From: Gnetum montanum | Lineage: Eukaryota > Streptophyta > Gnetopsida > Gnetales > Gnetaceae | Reading direction: 5' to 3' | NCBI GenBank assembly: GCA_015680685.1 | Contig: MNCI01010845.1 | Coordinates: forward strand, 323,492 to 387,491 | DNA length: 64,000 nt | Shown: positions 46,393-58,488 of the stretch, piece by piece | Layout of the letters: each line of letters starts with the position of its first letter | How positions within the stretch are numbered: the first letter of the stretch is position 1 | Program-made: the position numbers and the translations under genes | The notes under the pieces: generated by a model | The model's input: only the letters and a program-made list of their open reading frames with translations | What the model was told of the DNA's origin: nothing | The model's database searches: none

Positions 46393-47571
46393 TCTGCTTT
46401 AGCATAAGGATCAGCGTAAACACTATTCATCGTGTAAACACTATTCATCCACATAAACACTATTCATCTGCATGAATACTATTCTTTGCGTAAACACTAT
46501 TCATCCACCTAAACACTATTCATCCGCATGAACACTATTCATTGCATAAATACTATTCATCCATGTAAACACTATTCATTAGCGTAACTAACTTCCAGAA
46601 AATTTCAAAAAATGGCAGAAAATTCTCAGCATCAGCAACTTCCAGAAAATTTCAGAAAAACTCAAGGACAAAGAAGCTTCAAGTAAGACAAGTTGAATTT
46701 TCCTTATACATTTCATTGTAAATCTTTATTCATGAGATAGTCAGGCCCTCACGGTCTAAATTAAATGTACTTTCATGGGCTTGAATAACCCATAAATTGT
46801 AAAAAGCGATGTACTTGGTCAACAATGTAGCTTGCCGACACACATCCAACTCTCGCCAGCACGCATCCAACCTGAGCACAACTGTCCATTAGATACATTT
46901 CACTAGATCTACTTTTCTTTCATATCCTAGCAGTTGATTCCATTCTAAAATTCTGTGTCGAAGCCCAGCCCAACCCTATATATACCCTATCAATTCACAT
47001 AAATCAGGGAGAGGCAAAAATTAGAGACATTGGCAATTCTAAGAGAGGACAGAATCTGCAATCCTTGGGCGCTCGGCACACTTGACTATTTGCATCTAAG
47101 CATTTCTCATGTTCATCACATCACATCATCGCATCATCACTTTAGACATCATCTCGGGGCTTAGTGCTTGACCTACCATCCACACGTGCAACTACACTTC
47201 GACTGGTGCATACTTTTTTTTATTAAACAATACAATATAGTTCATTAACTTCCATTTACATTGTTTAGTTCTATTTACGCTTTGTTTACAATATATCTCT
47301 TTTTACGCTTTATTTATAATTCAGTATGCTCTGTTACATTTTGTGTCGCTGTTTGCATTCCGTTTACACTGTTTATGATAACCTAGCGCTAGCCGTAGGT
47401 TATGCTCGGGGAAGTCCTTGGTTGATTTACGTGCAGACCATCCAAGGCACTCTACCTTTGTTTACATTTCTAGCTTGCCCTCGGGTAAAGGTAGGATCAG
47501 TTGTGCCTACCTGACAATCTCTTGGTGTATGTTTCCTTTCCAGCCTTACACCGATGATTTAGTTCAGGAGA
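46393..47571 (+). repeat. Element C 3' LTR, 5'-truncated
   Basis: It matches 5' LTR positions from about 36322 to its end, including the minisatellite and TATA region (CTATATATACCC, about 46975). About the first 400 bp, the LTR start and the PPT are absent, and the sequence runs straight from the degenerate repeats into the LTR interior. Confidence 0.88.
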
Positions 47572-47576
47572 ATAGG

Positions 47577-48076
47577 CTAATTAGGACTTTATTTAATGTT
47601 ATTTACTATTTATCATTTACATGCTTTATTAGTAATTAAATCTCTCTCAACCCTTCTCTCTTAGTTAAGTTCCTCAATATGACCGCTTTGAGCACGTGCG
47701 TTACGCATGGTGATCCCAGCAATAACTAGCGTTTGGTAACCACAATTGCATCGGTTCAGGGTTTGAACAGTAAGTGGGAACGGATACTGACACTAGGTTA
47801 ATTAAGGCTTAGTTAGTTAGTTAGAGTTAGTTAATTAGTCTCTTCAATCCTTTCCTTATCAGCATAGGAGATAAAATAGAAAAGTTATAAAAATCACATA
47901 CCTTAGACTTACTTAACCATATTACTATGAAAAATACAAGTCTGGGAAGACAACGAATAATTAACCTTAAGTGTTCCATAAGGTGTGTAGGCACTTAGTC
48001 TGTGGAGTTCAACCGGATCACGTGTGTTACGCTTGTATTTGTATGGTTGAGTGTAGGGGTACCTTGCCACTCATCA
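47577..48076 (+). repeat. Element D 5' LTR, right half
   Basis: It continues the D LTR after the TSD ATAGG, matching 53920-54419, and ends CACTCATCA. Confidence 0.92.
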
Positions 48077-48095
48077 TTGGCACCGTAGCCGAGGA
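48077..48095 (+). other. Element D primer-binding site
   Basis: TTGGCACCGTAGCCGAGG abuts the LTR end. It resembles the TTGGCGCCGTTGCCGGGG site of plant Athila/Tat gypsy elements, with C-to-T and G-to-A type differences. Confidence 0.8.
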
Positions 48096-48218
48096 CTAAG
48101 TGTCTGTGCACTAAGTAGAACATAGGAAATCACTCACATCGTTGGAGGCTTAAACGAACCTTAGGGTTAATCAAATGAAAAATTATATAACGGTTAATAG
48201 CACACCGAATAAGAAACA

Positions 48219-50560
48219 ATGTCTTCTTCCTCTTCTCACAAGAGCATTACACCACCTAGGGATCATACGAGAAACAGTCGGCAGTCTAAAACACATAACC
48301 AAAATCAGCCAGTTCCTCAATAGTACCGAGTGGTATATACTCATCCCGATGAGTACATACCCAATTTTACTTTTATCCTCCATCAGGATGAACAGATGCA
48401 CTGGAAAGACTTGCAAGGTGACATAGTATTACCTCCAAATCGTGCAGTCCCCAACATGATCCTCCGTGCTTTGGCATAGATCGGCATGACACAGCTATAT
48501 GCTGAGTACATTATAGGTGATTTTGACATGAGGGATTACCATCCCACATCTACACAACATACAAGGGACTCAAGGTAAGAGAGTCACCATACACTATTGA
48601 AGGGCAAAGAGGTCCTACATGTCCTAAGCAAAACTGGAGATGGTGAACCACTTATAATGGGTTCTCTATCAAAAGATGTTCCCCCTCCTAACAAAAGTGA
48701 GGAGGTGGGGTATCAGAACCTACACTCTATGATACATAACCCTGGTTTTGATCCCCGTGAACACTAGTTATTCACTGAGGGAACAACAACACATGACAAG
48801 GATGGGCACTCAGATCATCATCACGATCAAGGCCGAAGCCACATAAGAGAAGGCAAGAAACATCATCATGGCGATGGTTCTCCTTCTTCTTTCCTTTCAT
48901 CTCATCATTCACCCTCTCCTTCCACATTTGGGTGTAGACATAGAGAGCATAACGGTGAGGATAAAAGTAAGAGAGATGAGAGACCTCAACGAGAGAGTCG
49001 AGAGAGAGGACGAGGGCATCTAGAGAGTCTAGGCATGAACGAAGGGAAAGTAGGGAACAATGTAGACATCATAGATGTCATAAAAGAGATGATCATGATG
49101 AACCCCTACTTGCCACCCAAAGCATGCTAAATATAATGGAGGTAGTGAGAATACCAACAAGGCATCAAAAAGATAGTTGGATCAAGCGCTTAGACATGAA
49201 TAAAATTCCATGATTTAAAGGGGGATACAACGCGGATTTGCAAAATCATTTACAGGCATTCCACGATGCCTATGCCTTGCAAAAAATAGAAAATGAGTGG
49301 TAAAAACTGAAGTTGTTTCCTAGGAGACTCATAAAGGAAGCAGTGAGTTGGTACCAGTCCTTAGAACCAGGAACCATTAGGAGGTGGAGTACGATGTTAG
49401 AACTCTTCAATGATAAATATCAGATGTACTCCATAGTGTCTAACTTGCGTAAGTAGATCCAAGGATGGAAGCAAGGTACTCATGAACCCTTGGATGCTGC
49501 CATGGGTTGCTACTATGCATTGTTACATCATTGCCTAGGCCATGGTTACGCACAATAGGATCAACTCTATCATCTCGTAGATGGGCTAAGGTATGAAACT
49601 AGGAGAACTCTTGGGACTTATGCCCAAGGGAGTTTATTAGAACCTACAGCCCATGAAATTCACAAGTTGTTGGAGCAAGTAGCCAAAGAAGAAGGGGAGC
49701 ATAAAAAAGAGATAGTGCAGAAGAATATAACCATGATCCTTCCCTCCGAAAGAGGGGAGTGAGATTTGGCGATGAAGAGGATGAGTCACCACTTGAAGAG
49801 GTGGTGAATAGGAAAACCTTGCTGCTTCAAAAGCTAACAATGGAAGTGGTAGCTAAGGTAGATCAGATACAAGACTCCTTAGATAGTAGACTTGAACTTG
49901 TCCTAAAAATCGTAGAGGGGTTTAAGGAGGAACGAAGTAGTGACAAGGACAAGAAAAAGCGAAGAGATCCAGGCCCTGCATGTGACAAGGGTAAGGGTAA
50001 AATAACTATCTCCGATGAGGTTGTGGATTTGGATACAGACAATGATAGTGGATGTGAGATCTACCAATATGACCATCCTAAGGGATGTTGTCCAATCATC
50101 TCACATCTACAAGAGTCTGGGGTATATGCACTTAACTCAAGACTCAACAGACGGCAGACACCCCGAAGGTTACCTTATCCTCAAGGTAACCCAAGACAGT
50201 TCCACCAACCGTTAACGTACTATCCAAGTGGAACTTCATCACAACCCATTGAGCAACATCAGTAGTGGCAATACCCACAGTCATGGGGGATGCCATTGCT
50301 GAAACAATAGTACCCTTACCAGCAACCCAATTCTTATGGATACTACATGCAGTAGCTGATTTCTCCAAGTGACTCCATGGGTCACACAACTACCCAATGT
50401 CACTACCAAGTTTGGAAGTACTTTAGAAGGACTACTTCTCCTCCGGGAGATGCTCCACATCCATACCATCCTCCAAATCCATCTACTTCTCTTCCAATGT
50501 TAGTTCCAATACCACCTGCTCCAACAATGCAAGGGGAACTCCCCACTCAACTGCAGTAAT
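48219..50560 (+). pseudogene. Element D gag
   Basis: The ATG at 48219 begins MSSSSSHKSITPPRDH and a frame with occasional stops. A His-rich DGHSDHHHDQ segment is near 48800, followed by an Arg/Glu/Ser-rich stretch (48930-49020). The Gag core (about 49190-49640) has WYQSLEPGTIRRW, YETRRTLGTYAQG, then a Lys/Glu/Asp segment (49759-50265) and a Pro-rich C-terminus (50377-50560). There is no zinc knuckle. A matches from its position 1 on. Confidence 0.88.
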
Positions 50561-50859
50561 GTAAGGCTACGAGAGCCATAAACATTCAACTCATTGCTGG
50601 TTCTGACAACGGTAAAAAGAGAAGACCTTTCTTTAGAATCAAAAACCCAGACAAGCTCTCGCAACCACAAGTGGTTGAGTCTGTAACCACTCCTCCAACA
50701 TACAAGGCTTCGGAGCTCCCTTCAAACCAATATCAGAGCTTAACATATACGGTGATGTTAACACATACTGTAATCGACTGGATGAAGGTAGGCCACCTTC
50801 CCAGGAAACTATCTGACCCTGGAAGTCCCTTAATCTACCTCCAAGTCACCAGGAACAAA

Positions 50860-51374
50860 CCACATAGGCTCTTCTTGACTTAGGTTCCGGAGTCAACTTA
50901 ATATCACGAGAAATGTATCAAGCCTGGAACCTACCCCAACTTAAGAAGAGCAATATCCAACTAGAGCTAGCTGACCAGTCCATCACCATTCCCTTGGGAT
51001 TGGTGGAGGCCATTGTTACCACTATGTGTAGTTAGTTATACCCAGTTGATTTCCTGGTGATAGAAGTAAATAATGACAAAGGTGACTTCCCCATTATAAT
51101 GGGAAGGGCATGGCTAAGCACGATAGATGCATGCCTAGGAATTCACAATCTTTCCTTGGAAATATCTAAGGTAAAAATTTATGAAAAGATTGAGAAGAAG
51201 AAAGTTCTATGCATTACATACAGTGACTCATCGGGTGATGACATGAAGAAATTCTCCGCATGTCCTACATGCAATAGGTGTGCCCTAGAAACTTTGAAAC
51301 AAAGATGCCTATATGTAGCAACCACACAACAAGTGGACACCCTGTGGTTGACAGCTAGCCGAAAGAGCAATTGA
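50860..51374 (+). pseudogene. Element D aspartic protease
   Basis: The active-site loop reads ALLDLGSGVNLISR (about 50868-50910), with Ser replaced by Leu; A has a different change at the same loop. The frame goes on to IIMGRAWLSTIDACLGI (51090-51140) and C-x2-C (CNRC), ending with TGA after ASRKSN at 51374. Together with A, two independently damaged copies support one protease type. Confidence 0.78.
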
Positions 51375-51599
51375 TCAACATGCATGGAACAAACTATGGG
51401 AACAACTCATGCCAACAACAAAGGCATAGATACATTGGAATATGAGCGTTGCCAACTTCCACCCCTTAATCTAAGAACATAAATGGGGAGAAGTTGGGCA
51501 CTTTTAAGAAATTCAAATAGACGTTCATTATTTTGGATCTCTCCCTTTCCATTCAGTCATGGGGGAGATGGCCACCTATGCTAATCATTTGGGGCCCTT

Positions 51600-51795
51600 A
51601 GTTCTTTTTAATTTTTTTTACACATTTTTGTTTTACATGTTTTTATTTTATACATTTTTTTTACACATTTTTGTCTTACACATTTTTTTTACACATTTTT
51701 ATTTTACACATTTTTGTTTTACACATTTTTGTTTTGCACATTTTTGGTTTACACATTTTTGTTTTGCACATTTTTGTTTTATAAATTTCTTTAAA
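51600..51795 (+). repeat. 15-bp T-rich minisatellite of element D
   Basis: About a dozen ACATTTTTGTTTTAC-like units, the counterpart of 2558-2718 in A. The following GT tract (51839-51853) is short. Confidence 0.9.
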
Positions 51796-51859
51796 TTTTT
51801 GTGTTTTTGTTTTACAACATCATTATACTTTTTCATTTTGTGTGTGTGTATGTGAGTTA

Positions 51860-52440
51860 TCCATCTTGTAAGTTTTTCACCTAATAAGTGTTATTCATGA
51901 TGGTATGAACTATTTTCATAGTGATTGCTAATGTTTGGTTTTTACCTTTAAGTCATGATGTTTATACTAAGGTATGTTTATTTTGATATACCAGGCAATG
52001 AGTCCACTTCATCCATTTATCCACCAGTTTCTATGGTCTCTCTCAGCTTGGAAATGTACAATCCCTTTCTAATAAGAACTATAATGAATCGGTGACTGGG
52101 CATTTCTCAAACTAAGGAAGGACTCAAGGATTGAAAAGGGTGTGACTTCAAGGGAACTTGATGCATTTGTGTTGGCCATTCTCTTGGGTGTTTGGATGTT
52201 TTCTTCTTGATTTTTCTTACCATTTCAATGTTACCCAATTATCAGGAAGCTGAGCAAATAAAAATAACAAAATCTTTGCATGGTATGGTTCTCACGCATA
52301 AACACATAAAACAAAAAAAAAACTATGAGAATTCAAAGCACACCCCTTAGACAAAATAATTCCTTGGGCTACAAGCACTGGTTATGGAACTCAAAATAAA
52401 AAGGTTCCCTCTAACTAAGGCCCTTCTCGCTTTCCATTCT
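51860..52440 (+). other. Noncoding interior of D after the minisatellite
   Basis: Aligns with 2885-3460 in A. No ORF conserved between both copies was seen. Confidence 0.6.
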
Positions 52441-52447
52441 CTCCTAC

Positions 52448-52741
52448 TTGTTTCATCGGAATGGTGGTGGCTCTTTGGAGAATGCATCCTTGTTGCTTCA
52501 AGTGGACGGATTGGCCAAATGTATTAATGCGAAGTCACTAGAAGTGGTTTGTTTGAGGCCAGACTTGGAATGGGATTTACTAAGTCACATTAACCATGAA
52601 ATACACAAGGGGCTATACACCACCTTGTTTTTGGGATTCCATTCCATTCTCTTCTCTCCATCCTTCTCTCCATTGTTCACCTCATTTCCAGCTGTATCAT
52701 TAGTGTATATTTTAGTTAACATGTTATTTTTTTTTTGGTAA
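52448..52741 (+). CDS. Small hydrophobic ORF conserved between D and A
   Basis: A 97-residue open frame: a polar half (FHRNGGGSLENASLLLQ, GLAKCIN, LEWDLLSHINH), then a hydrophobic half with two apparent membrane-length segments (TLFLGFHSILF and VSLVYILVNMLFFFW). The A copy (3460-3757) has the same text with one stop and a shift. It lies where env-like ORFs occur in some gypsy elements. No family is recognised; it may also be chance in a T-rich region. Confidence 0.4.
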   Translation: MFHRNGGGSLENASLLLQVDGLAKCINAKSLEVVCLRPDLEWDLLSHINHEIHKGLYTTLFLGFHSILFSPSFSPLFTSFPAVSLVYILVNMLFFFW

Positions 52742-53590
52742 ATTCTTGTGGTTAAGACTTTAGCTCTTGTTCCAAATGACATTCCTAGAGCCTATGGACT
52801 CTTTGAATGTGGTTTGTTAGGGCATTAAGGGCATGAGCCTGCTTTGGGGAGGACCCACTGGCATTCCTATTTGGTGCACCAATTAAATTCTTTCCCTTAA
52901 CATTTTTTCAATCCACTCATTTTTGTTCATTTTCATCTTGACATCCATATCCATTGATGTTATAGTTGTCTCTTTTTATCCATCTTTCTCATTCCTTTTC
53001 TTTCTCCATTCTATCGCTATCGGAGGTTTGCGATTAGTTAGGGAGGTACGGGGCCCAATTTTTTCAATTTTCTCCTAACCCCTACACCTTCAGTAGTCAC
53101 CAATATTATATCTCCAAAACTGCAATCAGCCATACCACAACCTAGCCAACGGTCCTTTCACCGTAGTAAGGTATCAACTACATTGAAATTCATTTACCCT
53201 TGCTAATATAAGATTGTGTTGTATGTGCAGATGGCAATCATACAACAATGGATTGGATCTGGAGGGAACACTTGGAATGGAGCGATACTGAAGTAGTTAT
53301 GCAAGGAGCAAGACTATTGGCGCACCTATGGATAGACAACGAAATTCACAATCTTCTCATTGGCAGTAGCAAAACTTCTTTCTCTCTCTTTCTTAGCTAT
53401 CAAATAAGGCCTCATGTCAAATGTAATAAGGTGTTCACTCTTGTTGTCATGAACACCAGTTTTTTCATGTCTTGTAATGATGATCTGTTCACATGTCATT
53501 CTATTAGTTCTATTTTGAGTCAGTAATCCCATACCTTCCCAATATTTTGTAAGGAACTCAAGGACGAGTTTTTATTCAATCATGGGGGTA
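52742..53590 (+). other. 3' interior of D, ending in the PPT
   Basis: No supported gene. Aligns with 3758-4607 in A. It ends with a G-rich tract TCATGGGGGTA (53580-53590) next to the LTR. Confidence 0.65.
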
Positions 53591-54419
53591 TGATGGGACA
53601 TGATATCGCATGGCCTACGATATCGCGTACGCGATATCGTGTTGTCCCCTGCGATATCGCGTACGCAATATCACGGTGCACCACCAAGTCTATAAATAAG
53701 ATGTGGCTCTCCATTGTTTTCCAATCTAGATCTAGACCGTTAGGGAAACTCTGGTAGTTTTACCTCTCCAGAGATAGAATATTTTCCATGTGCCCGCAGT
53801 ATGAGCTCCAAAGTGAACGGATCTTTATCCGAGCAGATATTGTACCAAAACACATGTTTGTGTACAACAATAAAGATGAACTTCTTGGATAAACCTTGCA
53901 GTGCATGGAATAGGCTAATTAGGGATTTATTTAATGTTATTTACTATTTATCATTTACATGCTTTATTAGTAATTAAATCTCTCTCAACCCTTATCTCCT
54001 AGTTAAGTGCCTCAATACGACCGCTTCGAGCATGTGCGTTACGCATGGTGATCCCAACAACGACTAGCGTTTGGTAACCACGGTTGCATCGGTTCATGGT
54101 GTGAATGGTAAGTGGGAACGGATGCTGACGCTAGGTTAATTAAGGCTTAGTTTTTTAGTTAGTGTTAGTCAATTAGTCTCTTCAACCCTTTACCTTATCA
54201 GCATAGGAGATAAAATAGAAAAGCTATAAAAATCACATACCTCAGACTTACTTAACCATACTACCGTGACAAATACAAGTAAGTCTGGGAAGACAATGAA
54301 TAATTAACCTTAAGTGTTCCATAAGGTGTGTAGGCACTTAGTCTACCGAGTTCGACTGAATCATGCGTGTTACGCTCGTATTCGTATGGTTGAGTGTAGG
54401 GGTACCTCGCCACTCATGA
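53591..54419 (+). repeat. Element D 3' LTR (829 bp)
   Basis: It starts TGATGGGACATGATATCGC, has the GATATC palindrome array (53600-53680), TATA box at 53691-53700, and ends CACTCATGA before the TSD ACAAC. Confidence 0.93.
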
Positions 54420-54424
54420 ACAAC

Positions 54425-54960
54425 GTGCACACTTTGTTAAATACCATTGATGAACAATTTGAGTCATTAGACAAGCCATTGGCCAGCACCTTAATAATGA
54501 AGTTCTCATCCAAGAAGCTCATTGAAACTCATGGTATGCATGAGCACATCATGCAAATGAGGGATATAGTGGCTTAACTCAAAACACTTGAGGTTGAGAT
54601 GTCAAATCTTTCCTTGTGCACTACATCTTAAAGACACTCCCACCACACTACAGACCCTTTAATATTTCTTATAACACACATAAGGAAAAATGGTTAATCA
54701 ATGAACTAATGACCATGTGTGTGCAAGAAGATGGGATACTTGCTATGGAAGCGAAAGAGAGTGTGCATCTGGCTACATAACAAAAGAATAAAGAACAAGC
54801 CAAAGGTAAGAGGAAGGTCAAATTGCCTACACAAGCTGATATTAAGAAGGAATCCAGATGTTTTTTCTTCAAAAACAGGGCACAGAAAGAAGGATTGTTC
54901 TAAATATCAAAAATGGCTTAAAAGGAAAGGTACTAGACTCTCACTTATTTATTTTGAATC
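54425..54960 (+). pseudogene. Element F gag, C-terminal part
   Basis: It resumes exactly after D: VHTLLNTIDEQF, LASTLIMKFSSKKL, HIMQMRDIVA, then stops and shifts. The copia zinc knuckle is split by a frameshift: CFFFK in one frame (about 54857) and TGHRKKDC in another (54880-54903). The typical second Cys is Phe. Confidence 0.85.
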
Positions 54961-55536
54961 TAATATAGTTTATGTTGATCATGACACATGGTGGATTGAT
55001 TTTGGTTCTACAATCCATGTTACCAATTCCTTGTAGGGGGTGAAAAACCTAAGGAAGCTAGTGGGAAGTGAGTCATGCATCTATTCAAGCAATAAGATGC
55101 ACTCACATGTGGAGGCAATCGAAACATGAAAATTGGTTTTAAGTAGTGGTTTTTTTTAGAGTTGGAAAAGACATTTTATATTCCTAGTTTTTCAAGGAAT
55201 TTAATTTCTATTTCTAGGCTTGTATCATTGGGATTTTCCTTTAATTTTTTAGACACTATATTTAGTTTATATTATAGATCTGAACTTATTGGAAATGATA
55301 CATTGATAGGTGGTCTTTTCAAAATTAATTTACAAAATGAAACTTCTTATAGTTCTATGCATGTTAATGCTAGCATTAAGAGATGTGTTATGAATGATGG
55401 ATCATCTATGTTGTGGTATCGTAGATTAGGACATATCTCTATTGAGAGAATAAAGAGATTAGTAAATGATGGAGTACTTAGTACTCTAGATTTTACTAAC
55501 TTTGACACTTGTGTGGATTACATAAAGGGAAAGTAG
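54961..55536 (+). pseudogene. Element F protease and GAG-pre-integrase
   Basis: WWIDFGSTIHVTNSL (about 54990-55035) is the copia protease active site with DFG in place of DSG. After a gap with shifts, the open segment 55162-55536 holds FYIPSFSRNLISISRL, WYRRLGHISIERI (about 55414-55452) and CVDYIKGK, the zinc-binding region with one Cys lost. Confidence 0.85.
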
Positions 55537-56560
55537 ACCAATATGTCAAATAAATGTGCCAAGAGGAGTTCAAACATATTAGAGATCATACATACAACTA
55601 TTTGTAGTCTAGATATGGAAGCGTATGGTCAAAATTATTTCATTACCTTTATTGATGATTATTCATGATATATGTATCTCTACCTACTTCATAACAAGAG
55701 TGAAGCTTTAGATGCCTTTAAGGTGCTTAAGGTTGAAATAGAGAAACAATGTGCTATGAAAATAAAGATAGTGAGATTTGATAGAGGTGGTGAATACTAT
55801 GTAGATATACTAATGATGGACAAGCACCTAGCCCATTTGCTAAGTTTCTTCAAGAGCATGGGATTGTTGCCTAGTACACTATGCTTGGTTCTCCTAACTA
55901 GAATGGTATGGCAGAAAAAAAAAAACTAAACATTATTGGACATGGTGTGGAGTATGCTTAGTAGCTTTAAGCTTCCTAAGTCCTTGTGGAATGAAACTCT
56001 AAAGACGGTCGTATATATATTAAACTGAGTTCCAACCAAGGTTTTCTCAAAGACATCATTTGAGTTATGGAAAGGTTGGAAACTGAGTTTACGACATATC
56101 CTTGTTTGGGGATGCCTATCTAAAGTAAGATTCTATAATCCACAAGAAAATAAGCTAGACCTAAGGATCATAAGTGGGTATTTCATTGGATATGTTGAAT
56201 GGTCTAAGGGATATAGATTCTATTATCCATCATATAATACTAGGTTTGTGAAATCAAGGAATGCTAAATTTCTTGAGAATGACTTGATTAGTACGAGTAG
56301 TAGATCTTGGAACATTGTTCCTGAGATAGATCATACAGATGCTCAATCCATTATTTCAAATAATAGACTAATTATTATGCATAATATGCCTAGAGCACAA
56401 ATGCGTAATGAAAAATAACCAGTCATTGAAGTTCCACAAACTACTAATCAAGAAGTAGTAGATCCAGCTGACCAATAGATACCATAACCTGTTGAATAGC
56501 CTATTGAACATCATGATCCTCAAGAGAATGATGAACCAACATTAATAAAATCTACTAGAT
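55537..56560 (+). pseudogene. Element F integrase core and C-terminus
   Basis: FITFIDDYS, then VRFDRGGEYY (about 55772-55801) with the second catalytic Asp; the MAE of the third motif is near 55906-55914 but out of frame. The copia C-terminal text WGCLSKVRFYNPQENKLD, GYFIGYV, KGYRFYYP (56110-56225) follows, then the acidic linker. Confidence 0.82.
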
Positions 56561-56589
56561 TAAGATGATGAGTGATTCCTAGTGACTAT

Positions 56590-57420
56590 ATCGTGTATCT
56601 ACAGGAGTTACATAGGATTCGAAAATGATCTCGAAGTGTTTTCACAAGCCATGAGTTGTAAGGAATCTAACTTGTGGTATGATGACATGAAAGATGAGAT
56701 GAACTCTATGTCATTTAATGGATTCTGGGATCTTGTCAAGTTGCCTAATGGTGTAAAAGCCAATGGATGCAAATGGGTCTTCAAGACTAAGAAAGACTCA
56801 TTAGGTAACATTAAAAGATAGAAGGCCAGATTTGTTGCTAAAGGGTTCACTCAAAAAGAGGGAATAGATTATAAGAAGACCTTTTCTCCTATATCTAAGA
56901 AGGACTTCCTTCATGTTAACATGGAATTGGCTGCTCATTTTGATCTTTAATTACATCAAATTAATGTGAAAATAGCATTCCTTTATGGTGATCTAGAGGA
57001 AGAGGTTTATATGAAACAACCTAAAGGAATTTCCTCTAGTGATGGTGAGCAATTGGTATGCAAGCTCAAAAATTCCATATATGGATTGAAACAGGCCTCC
57101 CGTCAATGGTACTTAAATTTCCATGATATCATCACTTCATTTGGTTTTGAAGAAAACATCATGAATCAATGTATATACTAGAAGGTCAATGGGAGACAAA
57201 TCTATTTCCTTATTCTATGTGTGGATGATATTCTTCTTGCAACCAATAATAGTGGATTTCTATATGAGGTGAAACATTTTCTCTCTAAGAATTTTGAAAT
57301 GAAGGATCTAGATGAGGCATCTTATGTCATTGGAATTCAAATCCATAGGGATAGATCTAGATGTATTCTAGGACTATTGCAAGAAACCTATATCAATAAA
57401 GTTTTAGAGAGTTTTTGAAT
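56590..57420 (+). pseudogene. Element F reverse transcriptase
   Basis: WYDDMKDEMNSM (about 56677-56712), NGCKWVFKTKKDSLGNIKR (56762-56818), then stop; ARFVAKGFTQKEGIDY; VKIAFLYGDLEEEVYMKQP (about 56968-57024), preceded by Asn at the first catalytic Asp position. KNSIYGLKQASRQWY (57070-57114) follows, then CVDDILLATNNS (57220-57255) with both Asp residues kept. It ends at TGA after LESF. Confidence 0.92.
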
Positions 57421-58198
57421 GAAAAATTTTTCACCAAGTATAGCATCCATTATGAAGGGTGATAGGTTCAATTTAAACCAGTGCCCTAGGAATGATTTAG
57501 AGAAGAGTTAGATGAGCAACATTCCATATGCTTCAGCTGTTGGAAGCCTTGTGTATGCTTAGGTTTGCACAAGACCTAACATTGCATTTGTTATGGTAAT
57601 GTTGGACAAATATTAGAGTAATCTAGGTATTGACCACTAAAGGGCTACAAAGAAAGTGATGAGGTACCTTCAAGGTATAAAAGACTACATGCTTATGTAT
57701 AAATGAATTGACTCCTTGGATGTGATTGGCTACTCCGATTCAAACTTTGTTAGCTATGTCAATTCATGAAAATCCACATTTGATTATGTTTTTATGCTAA
57801 CTAGAGGTACTATATCCTAGAGGAGTGGAAAGCAAACTTTGATTGCTACTTCCACAATGGAGGTAGATTTTGTTTCTTGTTTTGAGGCTACTTCATATGG
57901 TGTATGGTTAAATAGTTTCATAATAGGGCTTAGAATTGTGTATTCTATATCTAGGCCATTAAGAATGTTTTGTGATAATTTATCTACTATCTTTATGGCA
58001 AAGAATAATAAGAGTGACAATCGAAGTAAATATATCAACATAAAGTACTTAGCCATATGGGAACACATTAATGAAAACAAAGTGATCATTGTGCATATAA
58101 GCACTGAATTTATGATAGCTGATCCTTTGACAAAAGAAATGCCATTGAAGTCATTTAGGGATCATGTAGTTCGTATGGGACTTGGTTCCATAATGTAA
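57421..58198 (+). pseudogene. Element F RNase H
   Basis: YASAVGSLVYA, then a TAG where copia has M; RPNIAF; YLQGIKDYMLMY (57665-57702); GYSDSNFV (57729-57752, first Asp); STMEVDFVSCFEATSYGVWL (57851-57910, Glu); FCDNLSTIFMAKN (about 57970-58010); and IADPLTKEMP (58117-58146). It ends with TAA at 58198. Confidence 0.9.
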
Positions 58199-58488
58199 TT
58201 TTTTGTAAGTACAACTTACAATCTTAATGAAACTCTTATTCAGTTGTGCTATTTTCTCATATGGTTTTCACATATAGTTATTGGAGAAAATACACACATG
58301 GTAAGGCCTTGAATGAACATTGGGTTTATTCATAAAGTTAAGTTACCATATAAGGAATTAAGTTTTGAGAGATAATACATTGTAATGCATGGAAGATAAT
58401 ACTCACATTAAGAGGAACTATCACCATGATTCATGAATTTATTTATTGAACTCTGAATTTGATTAAATATGGAGACCAAGTGGGAGAT
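58199..58488 (+). other. Element F 3' UTR and PPT
   Basis: Noncoding. It ends in CCAAGTGGGAGAT (about 58476-58488), the copia PPT, immediately before the 3' LTR. Confidence 0.8.

Larger units (their letters stand above)
35923..47571 (+). mobile_element. Element C: Tat-like Ty3/gypsy retrotransposon
   Basis: Inserted in the D 5' LTR with TSD ATAGG (35918-35922; 47572-47576). It has a 5' LTR (35923-37467), PBS, gag, protease, RT, two RNase H domains and integrase in the Tat order, and a 3' LTR lacking its first 400 bp or so. It is related to element B (LTR start TGAAACACCA, PBS, gag, pol) but has no antisense gene between protease and RT. Total 11.6 kb. Confidence 0.92.
35565..54419 (+). mobile_element. 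Element D: gag-protease gypsy retrotransposon, interrupted by element C
   Basis: LTRs are 35565-35922 plus 47577-48076 (split by C) and 53591-54419. TSD ACAAT (35560-35564) and ACAAC (54420-54424). Without C it is about 7.2 kb. It has PBS, gag, protease and a hydrophobic ORF, but no RT, RNase H or integrase, exactly as in element A. It sits in the F gag; excision restores the F reading frame. Confidence 0.92.

Noticed and set aside
47577-48076. Independent solo LTR or truncated element
   Set aside because: It is the right half of the D 5' LTR; the duplication ATAGG shows that C split it.
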